The notes beneath the pieces are model-generated. The model saw only the letters and a program-made list of their open reading frames with translations. It made no database searches and was not told where the DNA came from. A stretch of DNA of 64,000 bases from CAZDRI01 sp964508055 (lineage in GTDB: Bacteria > Pseudomonadota > Gammaproteobacteria > PS1 > Pseudothioglobaceae), in the NCBI GenBank assembly GCA_964508055.1, contig CAZDRI010000006.1:1-64000 (forward strand). Reading direction: 5' to 3'. Numbering within the stretch: the first letter of the stretch is position 1; each line of letters begins with the position of its first letter. Below are positions 15,893 to 25,560 of this stretch, in pieces. A program made the translations under genes and the position numbers.

Positions 15893-17789
15893 AACTTATA
15901 CCTAATGAGATATTTCTACTAAAATTAATAGGGTATATAGCATCATCTCGTATCCACAAGCCATTATTTTTTTCAAATAGGTTGTTTACACTTAATAAAA
16001 AAGTCATTTTTTTACTGTATTGATAAAACAGTGTTACATCAGTGCTTTTATAAGCCTTTTGTTTTTGTTTATCATTATTATCAAAATCTGTTGCGTTGTA
16101 AGATTTTGCTATATATTTATGACTTATACTACTAAGAATTTTATTATTTGGTTTGTAGCTTAAAGCTATAGTTGTATTATGTTTACCTACCCCTGGTAAA
16201 TAATTGCCATCAAAATTTATATCGTTTTGAGTTTCTTTGGATATTTTTGCTATGGTGTATACATAATTAAGATTTAAATTAATTTTATTATTTAATTTAT
16301 GCTTATGTTCTAAATCAAATCCATATTTATAAGATTTATCTATATTAGTGTTAACATCATTTGAAAAACCAGCGTCATCAAAATAATAAATTTCATTTTT
16401 TAATTTTGACTTAAAAATACTAAGTTTTGTTGAAAAATTACTATCATAATAATTAGCACCTATATTTAATGTCTTTATTTTTGCAGGTTCAATAAAACCA
16501 TTAAAATTACCACTACCAGTAAAAAAACGGTCAACATCAGGAGCTTGATAAGCGATATTATAATTAGTGAAAATACTAACATTATCATATATTTTCTTAT
16601 TAAAACCAATATCATAAGCCTCTAATTTATGCTTTCCTTTTGTTACACTATTTTGTATATACTCATAGTTCACTTTTTCTTTTCGCCCACCAATAGATAT
16701 TGAGCTATCAGCAAACTTATAACCAATTTCAGCAAATATTGATTTATTATTTTTTTTTGTTGTATAACCATAAGCATCGCGTTCACCTGAAAAGAGCTCA
16801 ATTCCAGTTATCAAAGAAATTTTGTGGTTTTTATAATTAAAGATTAAATCTTTAGAATCATAATTATAATCAGCATCACTGTTGCCCCATGATGCTATAG
16901 TTTTATATGATTTCTCTTGTTTTGCATAATTAAAATCTATGCTTAGATTGTTATTCATCTTCTTACTAATAGCAAAATTAAAACCATCAACATCATACTT
17001 TTGTTCAGTAAAAATAACTCCATTTTTGGCTTGAGCAGGATTTTCATTAAATTGTGCTAAAGTTAAATCATCTGGAAAGTAAACATTCGCACTAGCTCTT
17101 GATTTTGAGATTTTCATTTTTGTTGTTGGGTTAATTATTGCATTTATTTTAAATTCACCATTTTTTTGCTTTGATTTATCACTATTACCATTGCTGTCAG
17201 AATCACTAAATCCTGGATGTAGTTGATTTGAACCATTAAAAGATAAAGAGAATTTGTCATTTTTAAAATTATTAGAAAATGATAGCTTACGCTGACCCTT
17301 ATCATCTATTACAACATTAATTGTATTGGAGTTATGCTCTTTAGTATAAATTCTAATAACCCCAGCCATAGCACTATCACCATATATTACTGAACCACTA
17401 CCTTTTATTATCTCAATCCTTTCAATATCAATAATATTTATGTTAGATAAAAATTGAGAAGTCATATCAATATTATTGATTTTTTGCTCATCAACTATTA
17501 TGGCAATATTTTGATAGCCATTCTCAATGCCAAAGCCACGCATAGATATTTTTTGACTATAAGAATTGCCATAGTTGGGCATAGTTGTAATTGAAGTATG
17601 TTGTCTTAAAAAATCATATAGGTTTTTGCTATTAGATTTTTTAAGTTCTTTTTGAGTATATACTTTTGCAACATGAGTATTTTCATCTATTTTTGTTTTT
17701 GAGAATATAGTTATTGGACCTAATAAAGCATAAACATCAGTTAATAAAGCTAAACTAGCAATGATAATTATTACTTTTTTGATTTTCAT
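15882..17789 (-). CDS. btuB: TonB-dependent vitamin B12 outer-membrane receptor
   Basis: A 635-aa TonB-dependent receptor. A signal peptide (about 5-22) is followed by a TonB-box-like stretch near 24-32, a plug domain (about 40-150, with MRGFGIENGYQNIAIIVDE and ERIEIIKGSGSVIYGDSAMAGVIRI-type blocks) and a beta-barrel ending in aromatic FSRNISLGISYDF. BtuB identity rests on context: the gene is preceded by a cobalamin riboswitch and followed by B12 ABC transporter and adenosyltransferase genes. No tonB/exbBD genes are in the window. No clear Shine-Dalgarno is seen before the ATG at 17789. Confidence 0.88.
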   Translation of the reverse strand: MKIKKVIIIIASLALLTDVYALLGPITIFSKTKIDENTHVAKVYTQKELKKSNSKNLYDFLRQHTSITTMPNYGNSYSQKISMRGFGIENGYQNIAIIVDEQKINNIDMTSQFLSNINIIDIERIEIIKGSGSVIYGDSAMAGVIRIYTKEHNSNTINVVIDDKGQRKLSFSNNFKNDKFSLSFNGSNQLHPGFSDSDSNGNSDKSKQKNGEFKINAIINPTTKMKISKSRASANVYFPDDLTLAQFNENPAQAKNGVIFTEQKYDVDGFNFAISKKMNNNLSIDFNYAKQEKSYKTIASWGNSDADYNYDSKDLIFNYKNHKISLITGIELFSGERDAYGYTTKKNNKSIFAEIGYKFADSSISIGGRKEKVNYEYIQNSVTKGKHKLEAYDIGFNKKIYDNVSIFTNYNIAYQAPDVDRFFTGSGNFNGFIEPAKIKTLNIGANYYDSNFSTKLSIFKSKLKNEIYYFDDAGFSNDVNTNIDKSYKYGFDLEHKHKLNNKINLNLNYVYTIAKISKETQNDINFDGNYLPGVGKHNTTIALSYKPNNKILSSISHKYIAKSYNATDFDNNDKQKQKAYKSTDVTLFYQYSKKMTFLLSVNNLFEKNNGLWIRDDAIYPINFSRNISLGISYDF

Positions 17790-17814
17790 ATTTGATAAGT
17801 AAAATCAATGAAGG

Positions 17815-17896
17815 TGTGTAGAGACTTTCTACACTTTATCTACCCTTCGTAGTTAAAGTATAAAGTTTATATGCTAAAGCCAGCATAAAACTTTCT
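17815..17896 (-). promoter_or_regulatory. expression-platform hairpins between riboswitch and btuB
   Basis: Two hairpins separate the aptamer from btuB. The first pairs AAAGTTT-ATGC-type arms across about 17864-17896; the second pairs GTGTAGA with TCTACAC at about 17815-17833. The second is followed by ACCTTCATTG, not a T-run, so control at translation or by alternative pairing is more likely than simple termination. I could not fold the sequence to decide. Confidence 0.45.
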
Positions 17897-17899
17897 TCA

Positions 17900-18010
17900 T
17901 TTTCTAAGTGTGTATCGGACTTAAAGTTATTAAACTTATCACCGTTGCGAGGGCAGCGTAGGACTAATTATGTTTTTTAAGTTCACCTACTTCCACAATC
18001 TTAAAAAAGC
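17900..18010 (-). promoter_or_regulatory. cobalamin (B12) riboswitch
   Basis: On the minus strand the leader of btuB shows the conserved cobalamin-aptamer blocks in order: a GGAAGTAGGTGAA block (about 17980-17995), the core CGCTGCCCTCGCAACGG (about 17944-17959), and AAGTCCGATACACAC (about 17907-17922). These match the consensus GGTGAA ... GCCCCCGCAACTG ... AGTCxGATAC. It should repress the five-gene B12 uptake operon when cobalamin is plentiful. The distance to the btuB ATG is about 110 nt. Confidence 0.92.
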
Positions 18011-18090
18011 AATTATTCTACATAAGATTTAAATTTAACTATAACTATTTTGGTAAAATTTATAAACTTTCATTATTTGATTTTTCTCTA

Positions 18091-19170
18091 ATGCTAAGAG
18101 CTTACAATTTCAGTGCTGGTCCATCAGCTTTGCCTACAGAGGTTTTAACTGAGGTGCAAGAGGAATTATTAGATTTCAAAGCTAATAAAACCTCAGTAAT
18201 GGAAATATCGCATAGAGGTGATATTTTTATGGAGTTAGCTACAGCTGCTGAAAAAGATTTAAGAGATATTTTAGCTATCCCTAATAATTATAAAGTGCTG
18301 TTTTTACAAGGCGGTGCCTCCAGTCAATTTGCTATGGTGCCAATAAATTTATTAAGAGGTAGACAAACTGCAAATTATGTCAATACTGGACACTGGTCTA
18401 AAAAAGCAATTGCAGAAGCAGAAAGATTTTGTGAAGTAAACATTGCCTCAGATAGTATAAGTAATGGTTATACTGATATAGCTGATTTTGATAAATGGAT
18501 AATTGATGAAAATGCAGCTTATTTACACTACACACCTAATGAAACCCTCTCTGGTTTAGAGTTTGATTATATACCAGAAGTGGAAATGCCCTTAGCTGCT
18601 GATATGTCATCTACTATCTTATCAAGACCTATTGATGTAGCAAAATTTGGGGTGATTTATGCAGGGTCTCAAAAAAATATCGCTCCAGCAGGGCTTACAA
18701 TTGTAATAGTAAGAGATGATTTAATAGGCAGACCTATCAAAGGGCAACCTACTCTATTTAATTATAAGATTCATGCAGATAATAACTCTATGTATAATAC
18801 TCCTCCTACATTTGCTTGGTATGTGGCAGGCAAAGTATTTAAATGGATTAAGAAAAAAGGCGGGCTTGAATCTTTAGCAAAAGCAAATAAAGCTAAAGCA
18901 ATGAAGCTATATAACGCAATTGATAATTCAGCTTTTTATCATAATAATGTTAATCATAAATATCGCTCTTGGATGAATATTTCATTTGTATTAGCTAATG
19001 AGAGTTTAAATGAACTTTTTTTACAAAAAGCTATTAATAGAAATTTACTATATTTAAAAGGACACAAAGCAGTAGGTGGTATGAGGGCTAGTATTTATAA
19101 TGCTATGGACGAAAAAGGCATAGATGCTTTAGTAGATTTTATGAAAGATTTTGAAAAAGAAAATACTTGA
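18091..19170 (+). CDS. serC: phosphoserine aminotransferase
   Basis: SerC (359 aa) is a PLP enzyme that makes 3-phosphoserine for serine synthesis and also works in pyridoxal phosphate synthesis. The N-terminus YNFSAGPSALP, the HRGDIF block, and the PLP lysine in AGSQKNIAPAG (Lys195) are diagnostic, as is the C-terminal VGGMRASIYNAM block. Length matches E. coli. It starts the serC-pheA-hisC cluster typical of pseudomonads and relatives; pheA begins 20 bp after its stop. Confidence 0.98.
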   Translation: MLRAYNFSAGPSALPTEVLTEVQEELLDFKANKTSVMEISHRGDIFMELATAAEKDLRDILAIPNNYKVLFLQGGASSQFAMVPINLLRGRQTANYVNTGHWSKKAIAEAERFCEVNIASDSISNGYTDIADFDKWIIDENAAYLHYTPNETLSGLEFDYIPEVEMPLAADMSSTILSRPIDVAKFGVIYAGSQKNIAPAGLTIVIVRDDLIGRPIKGQPTLFNYKIHADNNSMYNTPPTFAWYVAGKVFKWIKKKGGLESLAKANKAKAMKLYNAIDNSAFYHNNVNHKYRSWMNISFVLANESLNELFLQKAINRNLLYLKGHKAVGGMRASIYNAMDEKGIDALVDFMKDFEKENT

Positions 19171-19190
19171 GCAGTTTGGAGCTCCCTTAA

Positions 19191-20279
19191 ATGACAAAAA
19201 ACACATTAGAGCAATTAAGAAAAGAAGTTGACTTAATAGATATAGAATTACAAGAATTAATTTCAAAAAGAGCAAAAATTGCTAAAAAAATAGCAGAAGT
19301 AAAAAAAAATACCGATGTTAAAAAATCAAATTTCTATCGTCCAGAGCGCGAAATTGAAGTCTTAAGAAGAGTAAAGCAAAGGAATCAATTAGACAAGGTT
19401 TTAAAAGATGGAGTAATTACTCATATTTTTAGAGAAATAATGTCAGCGTGTTTAGCTTTAGAGCAGCCTTTAAATATCGCATATCTTGGGCCAGAAGGAA
19501 CTTTCACCCAACAAGCAGCATTAAAGCACTTTGGCAGTAGTGTTAAAACTATTGATTGTGCTACTGTAGAAGATATATTTTATCAAGTAGAAAAAAACAA
19601 TTCTGATTACGGAGTAGTGCCAGTTGAAAACTCATCTAATGGAGTTGTAGGTATTACAATTGACATGCTTTATGCCCTTAATTTAAAGGTATGTGGTGAA
19701 GTTGAAGTTGAGGTGCATCATCAATTAATGACTAAAAATATCAATCAGGAAATAAAATACATTTATGCTCACCAACAAGCTTTTGACCAATGCCGTAGAT
19801 GGCTTAATAATCATTATCCTAATGCAATTTTAAAAGCTGTTAATAGTAATGCCTTAGCAGCAAGAATGGTAATGGATGAAGAAAATAGTGCAGCCATTGC
19901 TTCAGAATTTGCCCTTAGTTTATATGATTTAGAATTACTCCATAAGAATATTGAAGATAAAGTAGGGAATAGCACAAGGTTTTTAATTATTGGTAAAGAA
20001 TATATTAAAAGAACTCATAATGATAAAACATCGTTATTAGTAGTTGCTAAACATGAAGCTGGGGCACTGTTTAGTATTATTGCACCTTTTAAAGAAGCAA
20101 ATATAAATATTCTCCAATTAGCAAGACACCCAATTCCTGGAGTTAAGTGGGAATATTTGTTTTTTGTAGATATAAAAGGGCATAAAGATGATAAAGAAGT
20201 TGCAAAAGCCCTACAAAAAGTAACTAAAAAAGCATCAAAGTTAAAAATATTAGGCTCTTATGCAGTATCTGAATTATAA
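19191..20279 (+). CDS. pheA: bifunctional chorismate mutase / prephenate dehydratase
   Basis: P-protein of 362 aa giving phenylpyruvate from chorismate. The AroQ-type chorismate mutase covers about 1-85. The prephenate dehydratase follows, with AYLGPEGTFTQQAA at about 98 and the catalytic TRFLIIG at 262-268. A C-terminal ACT domain starts near 283, with GALF at 291-294. The ACT motif that binds phenylalanine for feedback inhibition, normally ESRP, reads ARHP at 311-314, so allosteric control may be weakened. It sits between serC and hisC, with 10 bp to hisC. Confidence 0.97.
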   Translation: MTKNTLEQLRKEVDLIDIELQELISKRAKIAKKIAEVKKNTDVKKSNFYRPEREIEVLRRVKQRNQLDKVLKDGVITHIFREIMSACLALEQPLNIAYLGPEGTFTQQAALKHFGSSVKTIDCATVEDIFYQVEKNNSDYGVVPVENSSNGVVGITIDMLYALNLKVCGEVEVEVHHQLMTKNINQEIKYIYAHQQAFDQCRRWLNNHYPNAILKAVNSNALAARMVMDEENSAAIASEFALSLYDLELLHKNIEDKVGNSTRFLIIGKEYIKRTHNDKTSLLVVAKHEAGALFSIIAPFKEANINILQLARHPIPGVKWEYLFFVDIKGHKDDKEVAKALQKVTKKASKLKILGSYAVSEL

Positions 20280-20289
20280 ATTGTGAATT

Positions 20290-21378
20290 ATGAGAATATG
20301 TGAGAATTTAAATAATATAACTCCATATAAAGCAGGAAAGCCAATAGAGGAATTAGAAAGGGAATTAGGATTAAAAAAAATAATCAAACTTGCATCTAAT
20401 GAAAACCCTCTTGGAGTAAGTGAAAAAGCAAAAAAAGCTATAAAAAACTCCCTTAATAATATTAACCGTTATCCTGATAGTTTTGGTTTTGAATTAAAGA
20501 AAGCCTTAGCAGCCAATCTTAAAGTAAAAATTGATAATATCACTATAGCTAATGGCTCTAATGAGGTTTTGGAGTTAATAGCTAGAGCTTTTGTATGCAG
20601 TAAATTAGATGAAGTTATATTTTCAGAATATGCTTTTGTAGTTTATTCATTAGTGACTAAAGCCATAGGAGCTAAAGAAGTAATAATCAAAAGCAATAAT
20701 TATGCTCATGATTTGATGGCGATGTTAGATGCTGTAAATGATAATACTAAAATTATATTTATTGCTAATCCTAATAATCCTACTGGCACATTTATAGAAG
20801 ATGGGGATATTTTGAATTTTCTAATAAAAGTCCCTAAAGATGTAATTGTAGTAATTGACCAAGCTTATTTTGAATATACTGATTCTAAAATAACCGCTAA
20901 TTATATTGATAAATTTGAAAACTTAATATTAACAAGGACTTTTTCTAAAGCATATGGTTTAGCAGGGCTAAGAGTTGGATATGCAATTGCATCTAATAAA
21001 ATAACAGATTATTTAAACCGTATCCGTGAGCCTTTTAATGTAAATTCAATTGCCCAGATAGCAGCAATAAATACTTTAGCTGATAAAGGTTTCTTAAAAA
21101 AAAGCATAAAAATAAATGCCTTAGGTTTAAAGCAATTATCTCAAGGATTTGATGATTTAGGTCTTTTCTATATAGCTTCAAAAGCAAACTTTATTAGTGT
21201 TAAGGTTGATAGTGCTATGGATGTTTTTAATAAGCTTCTTAAAAAAGGTGTTATTGTAAGACCAGTTGAAATGAAAAATTTTCTAAGGATTTCAGTAGGC
21301 ACAGCAGATGAAAATGACTACTTTTTAACAAAACTTAAAGAAGTTTTACTAAAAAATAATCATACTTATTCAGGCTAG
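20290..21378 (+). CDS. hisC: histidinol-phosphate / aromatic aminotransferase
   Basis: PLP-dependent class I/II aminotransferase of 362 aa in the HisC family. Landmarks are KLASNENPLG, FIANPNNPTGT, VVIDQAYFEY, and the PLP lysine in TRTFSKAYGLAGLRVGY (about residue 220). In serC-pheA-hisC clusters this enzyme often also transaminates aromatic keto acids, which fits the pheA product directly upstream. The usual next genes of this cluster (tyrA/aroA, cmk, rpsA) are missing: the opposite-strand dsbC gene ends 1 bp after the hisC stop. Confidence 0.95.
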   Translation: MRICENLNNITPYKAGKPIEELERELGLKKIIKLASNENPLGVSEKAKKAIKNSLNNINRYPDSFGFELKKALAANLKVKIDNITIANGSNEVLELIARAFVCSKLDEVIFSEYAFVVYSLVTKAIGAKEVIIKSNNYAHDLMAMLDAVNDNTKIIFIANPNNPTGTFIEDGDILNFLIKVPKDVIVVIDQAYFEYTDSKITANYIDKFENLILTRTFSKAYGLAGLRVGYAIASNKITDYLNRIREPFNVNSIAQIAAINTLADKGFLKKSIKINALGLKQLSQGFDDLGLFYIASKANFISVKVDSAMDVFNKLLKKGVIVRPVEMKNFLRISVGTADENDYFLTKLKEVLLKNNHTYSG

Positions 21379-21379
21379 A

Positions 21380-22084
21380 TTAATTAAGTGCCTTTTTAAT
21401 TTCAGCAAGTAAATTCTTAGGAGGTAAATAGCCTGGAATATTAACACCATTAGCCAAAAACATTGAAGGAGTCCCGGTAACGCCTAACTTATGAACTAAA
21501 GACATATGCTGTTCAACAGGATTTTTACATATATTATATTCTACCTTTAACCCACTTTTAGATGCTGTCATTGCTGCTTTTTTATCCTTTGCACACCACA
21601 CTGAAACAGTTTTATCATATGAATCAGATCCTACCCCTGCACGAGGAAATGCCAAATATTTAACAGTAATACCCAAATCATTCATTTCTTGCATACCCAT
21701 ATGTAATTTTCTGCAATATGGACAATCAATATCAGTAAATATATCTACTGCGTATTTTTCATTTTTTGCTTTAAAAATTATTTTATATTCATCTTTAATT
21801 GTTTGTAATATTTTTAAGTTAGTTTTAGTTTTCCTATTCTTTGTTATATTTATTTTATTATTTAAGTCATATATATCTCCTTGAATAAAATACTTACCAT
21901 CACTAGATACATACATAATTCTTGAATTAATCATCACTTCATACAGCCCGTCAATTGGTGTTTTGTTTATGTTTTCACTTGATATATTTGGTAAAAATGA
22001 CTTTAGACTATTAATAATTTCTTTTTCTGCTGCAAAACTATTTATAGTAAATAAAATTATAAAAATAGGGATTATTCTATTCAT
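21380..22084 (-). CDS. dsbC: thiol:disulfide isomerase DsbC
   Basis: Periplasmic disulfide isomerase of 234 aa. A signal peptide (about 1-18, cleavage near SFAA) is followed by the N-terminal dimerisation domain (about 20-75) and a thioredoxin domain with active site CPYC at 121-124 and cis-proline in TGTPSMFL. A second cysteine pair, 164 and 186, matches the structural disulfide of DsbC. It probably helps fold exported cysteine-rich proteins such as c-type cytochromes. It converges on hisC with 1 bp between stop codons and is divergent from pepA. Confidence 0.93.
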   Translation of the reverse strand: MNRIIPIFIILFTINSFAAEKEIINSLKSFLPNISSENINKTPIDGLYEVMINSRIMYVSSDGKYFIQGDIYDLNNKINITKNRKTKTNLKILQTIKDEYKIIFKAKNEKYAVDIFTDIDCPYCRKLHMGMQEMNDLGITVKYLAFPRAGVGSDSYDKTVSVWCAKDKKAAMTASKSGLKVEYNICKNPVEQHMSLVHKLGVTGTPSMFLANGVNIPGYLPPKNLLAEIKKALN

Positions 22085-22170
22085 TTTGTTTATATTAAAT
22101 AATAAAAATTTTAATTTTACATTACATAATGTATAGAATATCTAATTTTAAATTTTAAAGAAATATAGCT

Positions 22171-23616
22171 ATGAAATTTTTATCTTCAAAAGAGTCCATC
22201 AATAACATTGAAACAGAATGTATTGTATTAACTATCTTTCAAAAACAAAGCACGAATATTAAACTTATTGATGAAATTTTAAAATTAGGTGATTTCAAAG
22301 CTAAAATTGGGCAAACACTGCTTTTATATCCAAATAAGAATGATAATTTTAAAGCTAAAAAAATACTACTTTTGGGTTGTGGCACAAAAAAAGACTTAAA
22401 TGAAAGAATTTTTAAAGAAATTTTATTATCTTTAACCGCATTTCTAAAAAGTAGTAATATAAAAAAAATAGCTATTGATGAAGTAGATTTTACAAATAAA
22501 ACTAAAGAATGGATTTATAAATTTAGCACATTAATTATTAAAAACAGTCGCTATGTTGTAAATAAAATTTTCAAAAAAGAAGGCAAAAGCAATAAAAACA
22601 CATTAAAAGAAGTAATATTTAAGTCTAATATTAATATTGATAAATTTATCAAACAAGGCGAGGCTATAGCTGATGGCATGGCTTTAGCAAGAAATTTAAG
22701 CGACTTACCTGCAAATATTTGCACCCCGTCTTATCTGGCTAATGCCGCTGAAGAATTAGCTAAAAAACATAAAATAAATTGTGAAATATTATCTGAAGAT
22801 AAAATGCAAGAATTAGGCATGAATACTTTATTAACTGTAGCAAAAGGTTCTACAGAACCTGCAAAATTAATTGCTATGGAATATATGAAAGGTGGTGAAG
22901 AAAAACCTATTGTTTTAGTAGGGAAAGGTGTTACTTTTGATAGTGGAGGTATATCTTTAAAGCCTGGTTCATCAATGGATGAGATGAAATTTGACATGTG
23001 TGGAGCTGCAAGCTTATTTGGAGTTATTGAAGCTATAGCATCATTAAATATAGCTATTAATCTGATTGCACTTATTCCAGCTGTTGAAAATATGCCTTCA
23101 CATAGGTCAGCAAAACCAGGAGATGTAGTAAAAAGTCTATCAGGTAAAACAATTGAAATATTAAACACTGATGCTGAAGGTAGATTAATATTGTGTGATA
23201 CTTTAAGTTATTGTAAAAAATATAATCCAAAAATCGTCATTGATGTAGCAACTCTTACAGGTGCAGTAATAATAGCCTTAGGGAAAAATTTAACAGGACT
23301 AATAGCTAACAACCAAAATTTAGCTGACGATTTATTAGAAGCAGGAAATGAAGTTTTAGATTTTGCCTGGCAATTACCATTAGTTGAAGAATATAATGAA
23401 TTACTGAATAGTAATTTTGCTGATTTAGCTAATATTGCTAGTTCTAGTGGAGCGGGGACTATTACCGCTGCATGCTTTTTAGCACAGTTTACAAAAAAAT
23501 ATAAGTGGGCTCATTTGGATATTGCAGGCACTGCTTGGACTGGCGGAGAAGCAAAAGGGGCTACAGGTAGACCTGTCCCCCTATTAGTACAATATATATT
23601 AAATCAAATAAATTAA
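22171..23616 (+). CDS. pepA: leucyl aminopeptidase (cytosol aminopeptidase)
   Basis: M17 dinuclear-metal aminopeptidase of 481 aa. The metal and active-site blocks are all visible: GKGVTFDSGG at 251-260, the MKFDMCGAA stretch near 272-280 and the signature NTDAEGRL at 332-339. The N-terminal macro-like domain (1-160) is more divergent. In E. coli PepA also acts as a DNA-binding factor in plasmid recombination and carAB control; nothing here tests that. Its end overlaps the convergent DUF302-like gene by 4 bp. Confidence 0.97.
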   Translation: MKFLSSKESINNIETECIVLTIFQKQSTNIKLIDEILKLGDFKAKIGQTLLLYPNKNDNFKAKKILLLGCGTKKDLNERIFKEILLSLTAFLKSSNIKKIAIDEVDFTNKTKEWIYKFSTLIIKNSRYVVNKIFKKEGKSNKNTLKEVIFKSNINIDKFIKQGEAIADGMALARNLSDLPANICTPSYLANAAEELAKKHKINCEILSEDKMQELGMNTLLTVAKGSTEPAKLIAMEYMKGGEEKPIVLVGKGVTFDSGGISLKPGSSMDEMKFDMCGAASLFGVIEAIASLNIAINLIALIPAVENMPSHRSAKPGDVVKSLSGKTIEILNTDAEGRLILCDTLSYCKKYNPKIVIDVATLTGAVIIALGKNLTGLIANNQNLADDLLEAGNEVLDFAWQLPLVEEYNELLNSNFADLANIASSSGAGTITAACFLAQFTKKYKWAHLDIAGTAWTGGEAKGATGRPVPLLVQYILNQIN

Positions 23617-24206
23617 AATTCGCCTATAGCTGCATCGTCCATTATTCTATATATTGTTTCTTGGACTCTTAATGCTTTTTTATGCAACTCAGGAGGTAGA
23701 GGTTTGCCGCCATAAATCATCATATCCATATCTAAGGTATATAACCATCTTTTACCTTGCATATCTTCTATCAAAGATATACGACATGGTAAATATGCTG
23801 AAAAAGAGTCAGAATAATTAACCATATCCATAGCTGTTCTTGGCGAGCAATATTGGTAAATTTTTAAAAACCTTTGTTTTTTATCCGTTTGTAATTCTAC
23901 CATTTCAGATAAAGGTAATTTACCGACATCTCTGATATTTAATTCTGTTGAAATATTATCCATTGCTTCTTCAACATCTTCATTTGAAATATCATCAGCA
24001 ACAGGAACTTTTCTAATACTTGTCTGGGTTATATCACCTGTTTCTAAAAGTTTAGTGATAAGATTTAAGTAAACAGATGGGGCTTTTGGGTGAAGTTTAG
24101 GAGCAAAAATAATTTTAGTTAATAAACCATAATTTAATTGTAAATAAATTAATAATGTAAAAGTTAAAACTCCTAAAATGATAAAAAAAGATTTTAGTAT
24201 TTTCAT
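23613..24206 (-). CDS. membrane-anchored DUF302-like protein
   Basis: A 197-aa protein from the ATG at 24206; a start nine codons upstream (24233) is also open but gives a poorer signal segment. An N-terminal hydrophobic helix (about 4-24) anchors a soluble domain. Its second half has the pattern YCSPRTAMDM ... AYLPCRISLIED ... MDMMIYGG, with two conserved cysteines, typical of DUF302 domains as I remember them. Members have been linked with haem or sulfur metabolism, but the function is unknown. It converges on pepA and is divergent from dnaA. Confidence 0.65.
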   Translation of the reverse strand: MKILKSFFIILGVLTFTLLIYLQLNYGLLTKIIFAPKLHPKAPSVYLNLITKLLETGDITQTSIRKVPVADDISNEDVEEAMDNISTELNIRDVGKLPLSEMVELQTDKKQRFLKIYQYCSPRTAMDMVNYSDSFSAYLPCRISLIEDMQGKRWLYTLDMDMMIYGGKPLPPELHKKALRVQETIYRIMDDAAIGEF

Positions 24207-24264
24207 AGTAAATATATAAGATAAAATCTGCATTATAACATTTTTATTTTAATTTAACTCTAAC

Positions 24265-25560
24265 ATGTCTAACATATGGAATGAATGCTTAAAAAACTTA
24301 GAAGATAGATTAACTTTGCAGCAGTTTTCTATATGGGTTAGTCCAATTGAAGCTAATGAAACTAAAAGTAAACTTATACTAACTGTTCCTAATCAAAACT
24401 CATTAAATTGGGTAAGAAAAAACATATATAAAAACATAATAGAATTAGCAAAAGAAATTAATAATAAAATAAATGTAGAGATAAAATTAAAAAATTCAGC
24501 AGATAGCAAAATAAGAAATAAATTTTCTACATCTTTATCAAAAGAGTTTAGTTTTGAAAATTTGGTAGTAGGAGACGCTAATCAAATAGCATGTATGTCC
24601 GCTAAACAAATAGCTGGTAATTTAAAAAAATCAGTATACAACCCTTTTATTATTTATGGTGCTTCTGGATTAGGTAAAACTCACTTATTGCAAGCAATGG
24701 GTTGGTATGCTAGAAAAAAAAATGAAAAAGTCAGAATAATTTATACTTCACTAATAGACTTTGTAAAAAATCTCACTATAAGTTTACGTCATGAAAGGAT
24801 TGAACAAACTAAACTATATTATCAATCAGCTGATTTACTCTTAATTGATGATATTCATATGATTGCAGGTAAAGAAAAATCACAAGAAGAGTTTTTCCAC
24901 ATATTTAATTTTTTATTTAGCACAAAAAAACAAATAGTTTTAACTTGTGACCAGCCTCTTAAAAATATAAAAGGTTTAGAAGAAAGATTAAAATCAAGAT
25001 TCTCTTCTGGGCTGGTGCTTCAATTAACACCTCCAGAATTAGAGATGAGAGCAGCAATACTTTTAAAAAAAGCACAACTTATGAATTTTCATATAAGTGA
25101 AGATATTGCCTTATTCATTGCTTACCACTTCAAATCAAATGTAAGAGAATTAGAAGGAGCTCTAATAAAATTAAAAGCATATAGTGACTTCACACATACA
25201 GATTATTCTTTAATAGATGAAAGTTTTGTAAATAAAGCATTAGCAGATATCTTAGTAATTCAAAAAATCAATATAAATATAGATGAAATACAAAAAGCTG
25301 TTTGTAATTATTATGGAATAAGTATATCAAACCTAATATCAACCAAAAGAACTAAACACACCACCTTCCCAAGACAAATAGCTATTTATCTTACAAAAGA
25401 ATTAACAAATTTAAGTCTTCCAGAAATAGGTAAAAATTTTGGAAACAGACACCATACAACCATATTACATGCTTGTAAAAAGATAAATGAATTATTAGAA
25501 AAAAATGAAACTACTATAAAAGATTATAAAAATATAAAAATGAAACTCAATGTTACCTAA
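24265..25560 (+). CDS. dnaA: chromosomal replication initiator DnaA
   Basis: DnaA of 431 aa, slightly shorter than E. coli (467), mainly from a short linker. Domain I lies at about 1-70. The AAA+ core has Walker A GASGLGKT at 132-139 and Walker B LLLIDDIHMI at 191-200. Domain IV (about 335-431) has PRQIAIYLTKELTNLSLPEIG. The DnaA signature, usually GGRDHTTVLHAC, reads GNRHHTTILHAC: the aspartate that contacts the DnaA box is His here. It is not next to dnaN, recF or rpmH, and no cluster of canonical DnaA boxes flanks it. The DNA-binding domain excludes Hda. Confidence 0.95.
   Translation: MSNIWNECLKNLEDRLTLQQFSIWVSPIEANETKSKLILTVPNQNSLNWVRKNIYKNIIELAKEINNKINVEIKLKNSADSKIRNKFSTSLSKEFSFENLVVGDANQIACMSAKQIAGNLKKSVYNPFIIYGASGLGKTHLLQAMGWYARKKNEKVRIIYTSLIDFVKNLTISLRHERIEQTKLYYQSADLLLIDDIHMIAGKEKSQEEFFHIFNFLFSTKKQIVLTCDQPLKNIKGLEERLKSRFSSGLVLQLTPPELEMRAAILLKKAQLMNFHISEDIALFIAYHFKSNVRELEGALIKLKAYSDFTHTDYSLIDESFVNKALADILVIQKININIDEIQKAVCNYYGISISNLISTKRTKHTTFPRQIAIYLTKELTNLSLPEIGKNFGNRHHTTILHACKKINELLEKNETTIKDYKNIKMKLNVT

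Noticed and set aside
24265..25560. Hda (DnaA paralogue) instead of DnaA
   Set aside because: The protein has the full C-terminal DNA-binding domain, which Hda lacks.
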